Origin: Dyadobacter bucti
GTDB taxonomy: Bacteria; Bacteroidota; Bacteroidia; Cytophagales; Spirosomataceae
Assembly (NCBI RefSeq): GCF_005869225.1
Contig: NZ_SWFP01000004.1
Coordinates: forward strand, 620,001 to 684,000
Direction: 5' to 3'
Length of the DNA: 64,000 nt
Shown here: positions 37,801-44,943 of the stretch, piece after piece
Position numbering within the stretch: position 1 is the stretch's first letter
Layout of the letters: the number at the start of each line of letters is the position of its first letter
The notes under the pieces: model-generated
What the model saw: only the letters and a program-made list of their open reading frames with translations
Databases searched by the model: none
Told to the model about the DNA's origin: nothing
Program-made: the position numbers and the translations under genes

Positions 37801-38202
37801 CATCACCTCCGCAGGCATTCTTGCCTGGGATACAGGTTTGTTGTTGATAATAATATTGTTGTTGATCTGCGTGTAGCCGAGGCCGGTATCTGCCAGGATT
37901 GTTTCCAATGCTTCTTTCACAGATTTGTTTTCAAGGGAAACGGATACTTTTTTCTTTTTGTCTATTCTTTCAATGCTTGTAATGAACTTGAATTCGCTTT
38001 TTTTCTCTATTGCGAGAAATGCTTTCTGAAGAGTAACTTCATGAAGGTGAAGTGAAATCTTCACATTATCTACATTCTGCACCGATTTGGAATGTAGGGC
38101 ATGTGTCGATGTGGTTATCAGCAGAAGAGCTAGCATCAATGCGCAGGCTTTCCATAGCGCGGATGCGGCTCTGGGAGAATGCCCAGATAGTTTTTTTCTC
38201 AT
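34816..38202 (-). CDS. SusC/RagA-type TonB-dependent transporter with STN domain, module 2
   Basis: The 1128-residue protein is an outer-membrane importer. After a signal region (to about residue 36) come the STN domain (VTLQKAFLAIEKKSEFKF, VKEALETILADTGLGY), the carboxypeptidase-regulatory-like domain (GTVKDEKGEPVPGTNVLVKGTSTG), the SusC signature ILGEVVVTALGIERD, a plug (ALFVVDGVPIDN, INPDDIESMNILKGAAASALY, GSRAANGVIMITTKKG) and a beta-barrel ending in GVNVKLGF. The STN domain links it to the FecR encoded 61 nt upstream. SusD follows 44 nt downstream. Barrel sequence differs clearly from the module 1 SusC, suggesting that the two import different compounds. Confidence 0.95.
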   Translation of the reverse strand: MRKKLSGHSPRAASALWKACALMLALLLITTSTHALHSKSVQNVDNVKISLHLHEVTLQKAFLAIEKKSEFKFITSIERIDKKKKVSVSLENKSVKEALETILADTGLGYTQINNNIIINNKPVSQARMPAEVMPVVPIKTVVQDVTGTVKDEKGEPVPGTNVLVKGTSTGTSTGADGKYSISVPGNDATLVFSSIGYISKEIVVGANTTIDVTLAEDVKILGEVVVTALGIERDARTLTYSTQQIDGKQLTDVRDANFVNTLSGKVAGAVITQGSSGPGSATRVVLRGNRSITGNNNALFVVDGVPIDNTVRNQVGSDFGGINGSDGAANINPDDIESMNILKGAAASALYGSRAANGVIMITTKKGKAGKISADVNSGVVVESPFLLPKFQNIYGQGSGGVASTNSGVSWGPESVTFPDNIKDFYRNAISANNSVGVSAGSEKVQTYLSYTNNYNQGILPNNDLMRHTLNLRLNTQISKRFSTDAKLTYINSKIDNKPRSGEESSVTMNLYKTPRSVDLNQYKQFEDANGKPTYWASSGIYMNPYWTINRTFETEKRNRVIALGSAKYEFTDWLNIQGRISYDWYADRFNRGFANNTLLFAGTGGSYADWTAEQLERNMDLIVSGNNKIGKDIAVTYNFGAGSTYKKFSQVGASTNGLSIPNRFDLSFAAALTQMTGYEERELQYVFGTASFSFRDYLTVDASVRNDWSTTLPKPYSYIYSSFGGNLILSEAFQLPSFISFAKLRGSWAQVGNDTEPYRLLQTYTFFQGGRGGFISQNTTRPADNLKPEISSSTEIGADIRLFNGRLGLDFTYYNSNTVNQLLTLPQASATGFLNQFINAGKINNKGVEFTLSATPVKSKDLTWDATLNFARNINTIVELHPKIKTATLGGNTRTTTAVVSEGGSYGDLQAFGWKTDDQGRYIVNANGVPVVSEFKTIGNFNPKFTIGLNNSFSYKNFVLSFLIDGRVGGIMTSGTDGNLAYDGTAEYTTAHRDGGWVLDAVTETGETNTKAITAETFWQTVSQGRYTWGEFFTYSTTNFRLREATLGYNIPMPANTFIKNLRLSLTARNLFFLYRGYAIMDIPGIAKRKLPFDPDVNLGAGNYQGSEYGSLPSTRTIGVNVKLGF

Positions 38203-38263
38203 ACGTTCAGGAAAAATTTGGTTTAAAATTAAAATTGAGAAGCCCGCTAAAAGTGATCGTCTT

Positions 38264-39295
38264 TTATCTGCAAACTCCTCCCAGGATCGTGACCTGGTTT
38301 TCTTTGATATTGTAACGGAATGAATTTGAGATACTTAATAATTTTAATACGTCATTCAGGACGGCACCTTCATTGAAACTGGCCATTACCCGGCAATCGC
38401 TTAGACTTTTGTTTTGTAAGTCAATTTTTACCCCAAACTCCTTTTCAAGCCGGACAATCACTTCTGTGTACGTATTATTCCTGAAAACGAGCTGCTCTCT
38501 GCGCCAGGCACCAATATCATATGTGCTAACGATGTCAATATACGTTTCATCCTTTTGAGTGTTGATCACCAGCTCCTGCCGGGGGGTCAGTTGTGTTATC
38601 CGGATCGGCTCATCCGCCCCGATTTCCTTGCTTACCTCGACTTTGCCAGTTGCAACGGATACTGAAGCGGTTTGCTGGTACCGGTATGCTTTTACATTAA
38701 ACGATGTGCCCAATACTCTTGTCGACACCTTATTGCTCCTCACGATAAACGGTTTCTGAGGGTTAGGGACAACTTCAAAAAACGCTTCGCCTTCAATTAA
38801 TACCTCGCGGGTTTCACCCGAAAATGCCTTTGGAAATCCGATTTTACTGTTTTCGTTTAGCCATACTTTTGAACCGTCGGGAAGGGAGAAGCTGATCACT
38901 TCATCCTGTCCGCTCGTCTTTTCGAGATAGGCCGTACGGTCGGTTTTTCCTATACCGGTATTTTGGTTAAAATACAAATAACTGAACCCGATCAGCAACA
39001 AAATACCTGCTGCGGCCAGCCAGGAGCTTATTTTTATCAATTTTACCGGTCTTTCAAAAGGCTCTGCCGGATCTTCTGCGGCTTCCGAAATCTTAGTATG
39101 AAGCTTTCCCAGGCCACGTTCAGCGCTGAACGCAATATCCGGCTCCGACTGCCGCTCCCATGCAGCTTTTATTTCCTCGAAAAGTATGCGGTTGTCGATT
39201 TCTTCCAGCCACCATTCGATTGTCAGCTTTTCTTCCGGGCTGCATTCGCCAGCTAAATATTTGGCGATCAAAGGCCATGGTGCGTTATCCGACAT
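38264..39295 (-). CDS. FecR-family anti-sigma factor, module 2
   Basis: A 343-residue inner-membrane sensor that should release the adjacent ECF sigma factor on signal from the module 2 SusC. The N-terminal cytoplasmic part reads WPLIAKYLAGECSPEEKLTIEWWL, the membrane segment is at about 92-108 (WLAAAGILLLIGFSYLY), and the FecR domain contains SLPDGSKVWLNENSKIGFPKAF, EVLIEGEAFFEVVPNPQKPFIV and TRVLGTSFNV. A C-terminal DUF4974 domain ends with NQVTILGGVCR. This is standard length and order. Confidence 0.94.
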   Translation of the reverse strand: MSDNAPWPLIAKYLAGECSPEEKLTIEWWLEEIDNRILFEEIKAAWERQSEPDIAFSAERGLGKLHTKISEAAEDPAEPFERPVKLIKISSWLAAAGILLLIGFSYLYFNQNTGIGKTDRTAYLEKTSGQDEVISFSLPDGSKVWLNENSKIGFPKAFSGETREVLIEGEAFFEVVPNPQKPFIVRSNKVSTRVLGTSFNVKAYRYQQTASVSVATGKVEVSKEIGADEPIRITQLTPRQELVINTQKDETYIDIVSTYDIGAWRREQLVFRNNTYTEVIVRLEKEFGVKIDLQNKSLSDCRVMASFNEGAVLNDVLKLLSISNSFRYNIKENQVTILGGVCR

Positions 39296-39331
39296 GTATT
39301 TGGGTGCTTTCTGATGTTAGGACAAATAAAA

Positions 39332-39348
39332 AATGGGGATACCCCCAT
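39332..39348 (-). terminator. Candidate attenuator between sigma factor and FecR genes, module 2
   Basis: Read on the minus strand, ATGGGG-GTAT-CCCCAT forms a 6-bp GC-rich hairpin followed at once by TTTTTTATTTG. This is a compact intrinsic-terminator shape in the 69-nt gap between the sigma-factor stop and the FecR start. It could reduce read-through from the sigma gene into FecR-SusC until the sigma factor activates an internal promoter. Confidence 0.5.
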
Positions 39349-39364
39349 CCGGTCAGTATATTTT

Positions 39365-39907
39365 TTATAACTGATAAGTTTTTTGCAGAACTTTTAATTG
39401 CTTTATCGCTTTGCCCATTTGATTTTCTACGGTCTTGGCCGAGAGGGAAAGGATCTCTGCAATTTCGTTGTAAGTAAAACCTTCGAAGCGGTTTAGCTGG
39501 AAAATGGCCTTTCTTTTCTGGGGAAGAAAATTGATAAGGTCTGTGATCCGGGATTCCAGCTCATGGTATATAAGCTCAGCTTCCGGACCGGGAGTATTTT
39601 CAATAAAATCTTCATTGAGCTCTTCCATGACATGTTTTTCCTGTTTCATGTAGTTAATGGAAGTATGCCGGGTAGCGGTAAAAAGATAGGCACGGAGGTT
39701 TTTTTCAACCTGGATCTCCTGTCTTTTTTCCCATATTCTAAAAAAAACATCGGCGACTATTTCTTCGGAAAGGTCTTTGCGGTTGGTCAGATAGCAGGCA
39801 AAGCGGCAGAGCGAGTAGTAGTATTTCTTAAAAAGAGAATCCAAAGCACGATTATCTCCCTGCTTGATCAGCGAGATTAGCATTAAGTCGTTCTGGCCGT
39901 TGTTCAT
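39365..39907 (-). CDS. ECF (FecI-like) RNA polymerase sigma factor, module 2
   Basis: A 180-residue ECF sigma factor typical of Bacteroidota FecI-like regulators. Region 2 is seen in LFKKYYYSLCRFACYLTNRKDLSEEIVADVFFRIWEKR in sections and LRAYLFTATRHTSINYMK. Region 4 is seen in LPQKRKAIFQLNRFEGFTYNEIAEILSLSAKTVENQM, a helix-turn-helix. It should transcribe the module 2 SusC operon under control of the adjacent FecR. It is the first gene of module 2. Confidence 0.94.
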   Translation of the reverse strand: MNNGQNDLMLISLIKQGDNRALDSLFKKYYYSLCRFACYLTNRKDLSEEIVADVFFRIWEKRQEIQVEKNLRAYLFTATRHTSINYMKQEKHVMEELNEDFIENTPGPEAELIYHELESRITDLINFLPQKRKAIFQLNRFEGFTYNEIAEILSLSAKTVENQMGKAIKQLKVLQKTYQL

Positions 39908-40121
39908 AAACTTTTACTAATCCTTAAAAACGATGTCAGATATTTTTGGAAATACTGTCCACTAAATATTTCATTTGCCAGGAGTGCGATTGATGTTTCA
40001 AAATGATTCGGGACAATATAACCGGAAATTAAAAAAGTAATATTTAATTCTGTCCTTTTGATGTTATAGAGAATAATGAATCAAGAATCCCTAAAATTAG
40101 AAAAGTAAATGGAAATTAACG

Positions 40122-40165
40122 CAAATCGCTGAAAATATTGTTTCACCAATACTTTCAGCGATTTG
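40122..40165 (-). terminator. Long stem-loop at the 3' end of the lactonase gene
   Basis: CAAATCGCTGAAA (40122-40134) pairs perfectly with TTTCAGCGATTTG (40153-40165); inside it TATTG and CAATA continue the stem past a mismatch. It lies about 36 nt after the lactonase stop and upstream of the module 2 sigma gene. There is no long T tract on either strand, so it may be a processed 3' end or a weak terminator. The remaining gap on either side, about 294 nt in all, holds no gene that I can see. Confidence 0.6.
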
Positions 40166-40201
40166 ACGTATGCCGGGGAAGGCGATAAAAGGCTTGTCGA
40201 A

Positions 40202-41305
40202 TTATTTGAGGAAAAGCTGTTTAACACAAACGGGCGTAGGTACACTGATCTCTTTCCCGGTATAAGTCAATTGTCCGGTTGCTGCGTTCCTCTTGAAAAA
40301 CACAACATTATCACTGTCTTTGTTGGTAACAATAGCCAGCTCGCCTTTTTCATCGATCAGGAAATTGCGGGGATGTTTGCCATGTGTTTCAGCATGTCCG
40401 GCAATGGTCAACTTTCCGGTTTTGGCGTCAACTCCGTAAATAGCAAGGCTTTCGTGCCCACGGTTAGACGCATAAATGAACTTCCCATCCGGTGAAAAAT
40501 GAATGTCTGCGGCAAAGCTTTTGCTTTTGAAATCGGATGGAAGCATGGTGATTCTTTCCAATGGAACAAGCGCGCCGGTATTTTTCACGATCTGGAAAGA
40601 GTTGACGTGAGAAGATAGCTCGCAGGCGGAATAACCGAAATTTCCGTTAGGATGAATGGCAAAATGGCGTGGCCCGTCGCCGGCTTTTACTTCAACGTAA
40701 GGCACGGTTCCAGGAGTCAGTTTGCCTGTTTTCTGGTCTACCGCATATACCATAATTTTATCAATACCCAGATCCGATGCATAAATAAATTTCCCGTCAG
40801 CAGATGGAATAATCGAGTGCATGTGCGGTTTCTGGCCCGGTGCGCCTTTGTCCTGAATTGAATCTGCTGCTGCACCAATGCTGCCATCTTTGTTAAGCAG
40901 ATATACCCCCAATTGGCCACTTCCGTAATTGGAAACGAATAAAAATTTACCTTTCGGGTCTACGCTTACATGGCACGGGCCGCGACCAAGAGAAGGCTGA
41001 GAATTGATGGCGGTCAGCTTTCCGGTAGCCTGGTCGATAGCGTAGGAAGACACTGTTGCGTTTCCTTCATTGGCAGTGTAAAGGAATTTTTTGTTCGGGT
41101 GAAATTCAAGGAATGAAGGGCTTATTTTGCTGGTTATGACCTGTAACTCCTTGTAGGAAAGATTCTTCCTGTCGAATTCGTATACATAGATACCTTCACC
41201 TTTCTGGGTGTATGTGCCCACATACAGTATCTCTTTGGAGCTTTTTTGTGCAAATGTCATGATCGCGGATAGCAAACAGCATAATGTAACAATTGTTTTC
41301 TTCAT
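40202..41305 (-). CDS. Exported lactonase, 6-phosphogluconolactonase (YbhE/Pgl)-like seven-bladed propeller
   Basis: The 367-residue protein belongs to the Lactonase/YbhE family, whose cytoplasmic members hydrolyse 6-phosphogluconolactone. Here a Sec signal (MKKTIVTLCCLLSAIMTFAQ) marks it for the periplasm, so a non-phosphorylated sugar lactone or similar is the likelier substrate. The propeller is seen as repeated blades: EFHPNKKFLYTANEGN, HVSVDPKGKFLFVSNYGSG, HSIIPSADGKFIYASDLG, HFAIHPNGNFGYSACEL, IHFSPDGKFIYASNRGHES, FLIDEKGELAIVTNKDSDN. Open frame upstream reads through palindromic repeats and is not coding, so I start at this Met. Its place just upstream of module 2 suggests that it opens lactones made by the PQQ-type dehydrogenases. 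Confidence 0.88.
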   Translation of the reverse strand: MKKTIVTLCCLLSAIMTFAQKSSKEILYVGTYTQKGEGIYVYEFDRKNLSYKELQVITSKISPSFLEFHPNKKFLYTANEGNATVSSYAIDQATGKLTAINSQPSLGRGPCHVSVDPKGKFLFVSNYGSGQLGVYLLNKDGSIGAAADSIQDKGAPGQKPHMHSIIPSADGKFIYASDLGIDKIMVYAVDQKTGKLTPGTVPYVEVKAGDGPRHFAIHPNGNFGYSACELSSHVNSFQIVKNTGALVPLERITMLPSDFKSKSFAADIHFSPDGKFIYASNRGHESLAIYGVDAKTGKLTIAGHAETHGKHPRNFLIDEKGELAIVTNKDSDNVVFFKRNAATGQLTYTGKEISVPTPVCVKQLFLK

Positions 41306-41309
41306 AAAT

Positions 41310-41900
41310 GGGTAGCCCTGCCTGGGCATGTTTAGATGATTGATAATGGATAACAGGTAGCCCCTCCGGGGCAAATTATACTGCCTTTAAGTAACGTTTT
41401 TTTGAGTAATGGGTAGTATGGTGCCTTTAAGTAACGTTTTTTGAGTAATGGGTAGCCCCTCTGGGGCAGCGTATGGTGCATTTAAGTAGCGTTTTTTTTT
41501 GAGTAATGGGTAGCCCCTCGGGGGCAGAATATGGTGCCAGTAAGTAATGTTTTTTGAGTGATGGGTAGCCCCTCGGGGGCAGCGTATGGTGCCTTTAAGT
41601 AATGGTTTTTGAATAATGGGTAGCCCCTCTGGGGCAGAATATTGTGCCAGTAAGTAATGTTTTTTGAGTAATGGGTAGCCCCTCTGGGGCAGAATATGGT
41701 GCCTTTAAGTAACGTTTTTTTGAGTAATGGGTAGCCCCTCTGGGGCAGCGTTTAATGCATATAAGCAACGTTTTATGAGCAATAGGTAGCGCTAAAGAGC
41801 AATTGTTTGACAACCCGTATATTTGCCCCGGAGGGGCTACCCAATACTAGCAAAAATGTGTTTAGGGGATTGTTTTTGCCCCGGCGGGGCTACCCATAAT
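41310..41900. repeat. Tandem array of palindromic GGGTAGCCCC...GGGGCA repeats
   Basis: Units of about 55-58 bp repeat through the lactonase/CBM9 intergenic region. Each has the palindromic core GGTAGCCCCTCTGGGGCA, then a less varied body close to ATGGTGCCTTTAAGTAACG, a T run and GAGTAATG. The TAGCCCC cores start near 41358, 41453, 41511, 41566, 41621, 41676 and 41732; one unit near 41414 has lost its core and one near 41786 is degenerate. At the right end two cores (near 41824 and 41878) are in the opposite orientation, GCCCCGGMGGGGCTACCC. The pattern resembles REP/BIME-type palindromes amplified in tandem. Open frames reading through it are not genes. Confidence 0.9.
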
Positions 41901-41911
41901 TTTGCAAAATG

Positions 41912-42652
41912 CTATTCGAAAACCAGCGTACCGAATTTCTGGAATTCATGAAAGCTGCCGGCGGTTTTCTGCCACGAATAATATGCCGTTTCTGAATCAT
42001 AATCGATCCTGTAAAAATTCCCCCTCCATTTTTCCCCTGATTTCGGGGCACCGCCCACAATCGGGTTCATAAGGTTAAAAGGAATAAAAAACTCAGCTTT
42101 CCAGCCTTCTACTGCTGCCATGCTTTTCTTTTGTCCTCCCTGGACGCTGGTTGCATGCTGCACCTTGTTACGGTCGTCGTAATGCCATGGTTTCCAGCCC
42201 TGTGCCCTTCCTTTAATATTCGGCACCAGAATGGCAAGTTCGTAATCGAGAGGTGAAATCTCATATTCCAGATAAATGGGAACGGAAGTATCCGGCCATA
42301 AAAACACTTCGACTACATCCTCTTTGAACAAGGCACCAAAATCTTCGAGAATTGTGGAGGTGAGTTTTTGGTCGGTACAATCAAAAAGGAAGTACATGCC
42401 TTTGTCGGAGTACATGATCTTTACCTTGGTAGGAAAAGCTTTACCGGCGGAAGCCTGTCGGGGGCCCTTCTGAACGGTGATATCGAACCACTTTGCAGCT
42501 GCCCAGTTTGAAGCAGTGCCTTCTCCGTTTACTTTGAAATCTGTTGTTTTTTTAACGACAAGAGAAGAGTCTGGGACCGGGGCCGCGTTAGACTGGGCAG
42601 AAACGATGGCCGCTGCCAAAAGAACAAAGCGGATAGCGAGTTTTTGGAACAT
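41912..42652 (-). CDS. Exported CBM9-like carbohydrate-binding-family protein
   Basis: The 246-residue product has a signal peptide (about 1-23, ending SNAAP) and one domain of the carbohydrate-binding-module-9-like type: W-F-D-I near the start, PTKVKIMYSDKGMYFLFDCTD, KEDVVEVFLWPDTSVPIYLEYEISPLDYELAILVPN and WKAEFFIPFNLM, ending YYSWQKTAGSFHEFQKFGTLVF. Such stand-alone proteins are common in Bacteroidota near carbohydrate-metabolism genes and probably bind glycans or act on sugar-derived compounds, but no catalytic function is established. It is transcribed toward the repeat array. No partner gene is close. Confidence 0.8.
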   Translation of the reverse strand: MFQKLAIRFVLLAAAIVSAQSNAAPVPDSSLVVKKTTDFKVNGEGTASNWAAAKWFDITVQKGPRQASAGKAFPTKVKIMYSDKGMYFLFDCTDQKLTSTILEDFGALFKEDVVEVFLWPDTSVPIYLEYEISPLDYELAILVPNIKGRAQGWKPWHYDDRNKVQHATSVQGGQKKSMAAVEGWKAEFFIPFNLMNPIVGGAPKSGEKWRGNFYRIDYDSETAYYSWQKTAGSFHEFQKFGTLVFE

Positions 42653-43015
42653 TTATATGACGGGTTAAGGAATGAAAACGGAATGATTGGTCAGGTACGG
42701 GCAGTTGTTGTCAAGGATATTCAATTATAGGTCATGCGTGTTCAGGTGTTGTGGATGGTCGCCAAATGGGCATCTGCTTTGCTTTTTGCAATGCAGGCTG
42801 AGTTTCGCGCTTGATCTGATTTTTTTGGAAATGCGGAGTCGATTTCCTGCGGCAATTTCATTAGGTTTTTACAGATTACAAAACATTATTTTTCGGGCTG
42901 GCTGAATTGGCATCAGGACCTTTTCGAAAATATCCGCCCCGGTTGTCACCTTTTGGAACGATTATTTAAATATTTCCGGGGAATTGAAGTTAGTAACCTT
43001 TAAACTTTAAATGTT
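42653..43015. other. Divergent intergenic region, 363 bp
   Basis: The region lies between the start of the CBM9-like gene (minus) and the small acidic-protein gene (plus), so it must hold both promoters. I find no exact TAnnTTTG box and no hairpin or RNA element. An open frame inside it lacks any family features. Confidence 0.5.
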
Positions 43016-43195
43016 ATGAGACGCGAAAGAGGAGAGCCAGCAATAGCTACAACTAGTAAGCCGATTATCGAACCACCCGTTTTTCCCAGTTTTCCGGAAA
43101 ATACCCAGAAAACACGACCAGTAGCCGAAGATCCGGATCTGGTCAGAAAAGAGAACACGGACGATAATCCTGAGGAGGGAAATGAAGAAGATTAG
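43016..43195 (+). CDS. Small acidic, proline-rich protein of unknown function (59 aa)
   Basis: An ATG opens a clean frame for 59 residues, starting MRRERGEPAIATTSKPIIEP and ending in an acidic tail (DDNPEEGNEED). There are no hydrophobic segments and no cysteines, so it is soluble and probably disordered. It is flanked by an intergenic region before and a convincing intrinsic terminator after, which supports a real transcription unit. I do not recognise a family. A short upstream ATG-TTA-TGA overlaps the start and could be a tiny leader. Confidence 0.5.
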   Translation: MRRERGEPAIATTSKPIIEPPVFPSFPENTQKTRPVAEDPDLVRKENTDDNPEEGNEED

Positions 43196-43237
43196 GTTTT
43201 TTAAACCTGTTTTTATTTGTTGACATACACTATTTAT

Positions 43238-43275
43238 AAAAGCCTTTCGGATGTTTTTCCGAAGGGCTTTTTGTT
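43238..43275 (+). terminator. Intrinsic terminator after the small acidic-protein gene
   Basis: AAAGCCTTTCGGA and TCCGAAGGGCTTT form a stem of about 13 bp with one mismatch around a short T-rich loop, followed by TTTGTTTTT. It lies 43 nt after the stop of the 59-residue frame and before the MFS transporter gene. Plus-strand orientation fits. Confidence 0.85.
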
Positions 43276-43347
43276 TTTCAATGAGTAATGAAATGTCCCT
43301 TCTGTCTTATTCTGCTATTATTCCAAATTCCTCACCTTTATTTACCA

Positions 43348-44880
43348 ATGAGTTCTTCCGATAAAAATGTTACCCAAAGCATTACCCAGGTAATTGCAGC
43401 ATCCTCCCTTGGTACTTTAATTGAATGGTATGATTTCTACATTTTTGGCAGTCTTGCGGTCATAATTGGACAGCAGCTATTCCCCAGTGATGCCGGTGCT
43501 TCCGCGCTCATTAATACCCTCGCCATCTTTGCGGCAGGTTTCATTGTCCGGCCTTTCGGGGCATTGGTCTTCGGTCGGCTTGGCGATCTTATCGGCAGGA
43601 AATATACCTTTTTGCTGACCCTGGTTTTGATGGGCGGCTCCACTTTTCTGATCGGGCTGATTCCTTCGTATTCCAGTATCGGCTATGCAGCTCCGATCCT
43701 CGTTCTGATCCTGCGCCTGGTGCAGGGCTTAGCTCTCGGAGGAGAATATGGGGGCGCTGCTACCTATGTGGCCGAGCATGCGCCGGTTGGGAAAAGAGGT
43801 TTTTTTACAAGCTGGATCCAGACTACCGCAACATTGGGTTTGTTTCTGTCGCTGGGTATTATTGTCCTCACCAAAAATACAATAGGGGCGGAAGCTTTCG
43901 CTGACTGGGGCTGGCGGATCCCCTTTCTGGTTTCGATCTTGCTGGTAGGCGTGTCCATTTATATACGGATGAAAATGCATGAGTCGCCGGTTTTTACCAA
44001 ACTGAAATCGGAGGGGAAAATATCTTCAAACCCTTTGAAGGAGAGTTTCCAGAAAAAAGCAAATTTCAAAATGGTACTGCTGGCTTTGTTTGGCGCTACG
44101 ATGGGACAGGGGGTGATCTGGTATACCGGCCAGTTTTATGCGCAGTCCTTTCTGGAAAACACCTGCAAGCTTGATTTTAATGAATCGAGGTACGTTCTTC
44201 TGTGGGCGATCCTTTTTGCCACACCGTTTTTTGTGGTATTCGGATCGTGGAGTGATAAAGTCGGCAGGAAGTGGATCATGCTTGTGGGTATGCTGCTGGG
44301 GGTGATATGCTACCGTCCCATTTATCAGTATTTTATTGACGCTACCAATGTAAAGGAATTAGAGAAAACGGAATTGCTTACGAGCTCGGTCCCGGTTGTC
44401 GAAAGGGGGCTCGTCAGTGGGAAACAGGATTCCCTGATTACTACAACGACACTGAAAACCTTGAATAACGGTATGACTTTTAAGGAAGCTAAAGTTGTAA
44501 TAATTCCGGAAGATGTTCTTGTGCCTGTGAAGGAAGAAACGGTTATTAAAGATGTGACCTTATCCGGTTCAACTTATGTGACGATCATATTCCTGGTCTT
44601 TTTCCAGGTATTGTTGGTAACAATGGTTTACGGTCCTATTGCTGCATTTTTGGTTGAGCTTTTCCCGACACAAATCCGTTACACGTCGATGTCGCTGCCG
44701 TATCATATTGGAAATGGCGTTTTTGGTGGACTGGTACCGTTTATTGCAACGCTTGTGGCTTCGTTTAGCGGATCTACTCCTTTGTCAGGGCTATGGTATC
44801 CGATCGGGATTGCGGCCTTGTCATTTGTTATCGGGGCAATTTATATCGATAATAAAGGCGATAGCAATGTGATGGATTAG
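43348..44880 (+). CDS. MFS transporter, metabolite:H+ symporter (ShiA/ProP/KgtP-like) family
   Basis: A 510-residue inner-membrane symporter likely to import an organic acid, betaine or shikimate-like compound. I start at MSSSDKNV; 20 residues of open frame upstream lack family features. The family start AASSLGTLIEWYDFYIFGSLAVIIG is clear. The loop motifs GRLGDLIGRKYTFLLTLVLMGGSTFLIGLIP (in pieces), RLVQGLALGGEYGGAATYVAEHAP and GSWSDKVGRKWIM follow, with twelve membrane segments. Between the ninth or tenth membrane segments lies an unusual hydrophilic insert of about 90 residues (from YFIDATNVKELEK to KDVTLSGS). It is followed by a small membrane-protein gene and a thiolase gene, perhaps one operon. 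Confidence 0.93.
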   Translation: MSSSDKNVTQSITQVIAASSLGTLIEWYDFYIFGSLAVIIGQQLFPSDAGASALINTLAIFAAGFIVRPFGALVFGRLGDLIGRKYTFLLTLVLMGGSTFLIGLIPSYSSIGYAAPILVLILRLVQGLALGGEYGGAATYVAEHAPVGKRGFFTSWIQTTATLGLFLSLGIIVLTKNTIGAEAFADWGWRIPFLVSILLVGVSIYIRMKMHESPVFTKLKSEGKISSNPLKESFQKKANFKMVLLALFGATMGQGVIWYTGQFYAQSFLENTCKLDFNESRYVLLWAILFATPFFVVFGSWSDKVGRKWIMLVGMLLGVICYRPIYQYFIDATNVKELEKTELLTSSVPVVERGLVSGKQDSLITTTTLKTLNNGMTFKEAKVVIIPEDVLVPVKEETVIKDVTLSGSTYVTIIFLVFFQVLLVTMVYGPIAAFLVELFPTQIRYTSMSLPYHIGNGVFGGLVPFIATLVASFSGSTPLSGLWYPIGIAALSFVIGAIYIDNKGDSNVMD

Positions 44881-44943
44881 CAGGCGATAATTTTTTCGCC
44901 AACATATTTTTAGCTTTCAAAAAATAAAATTTTTCCAAGAACA

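Noticed and set aside
13919-38202. Polysaccharide utilisation locus
   Set aside because: SusCD pairs are present, but no glycoside hydrolase, polysaccharide lyase or carbohydrate esterase lies inside either module; the enzymes are PLP, amidohydrolase and redox types.
41306-41374. N-terminal extension of the lactonase gene
   Set aside because: The extra residues come from repeat DNA; starting at the later Met gives a proper signal peptide.
41595-41813. Open frame on the minus strand reading through the repeats
   Set aside because: Its residues are a translation of the palindromic repeat, with no start context or family features.
41310-41900. Possible CRISPR array
   Set aside because: The units are 55-58 bp, the material between palindromes is itself conserved and not unique, two copies are inverted, and no cas genes are present. 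It is a tandem repeat array.
44883-44900. Terminator after the MFS gene
   Set aside because: The stem is only 5 bp with an 8-nt T-rich loop and a weak T tract; the next gene follows closely, so it is not convincing.
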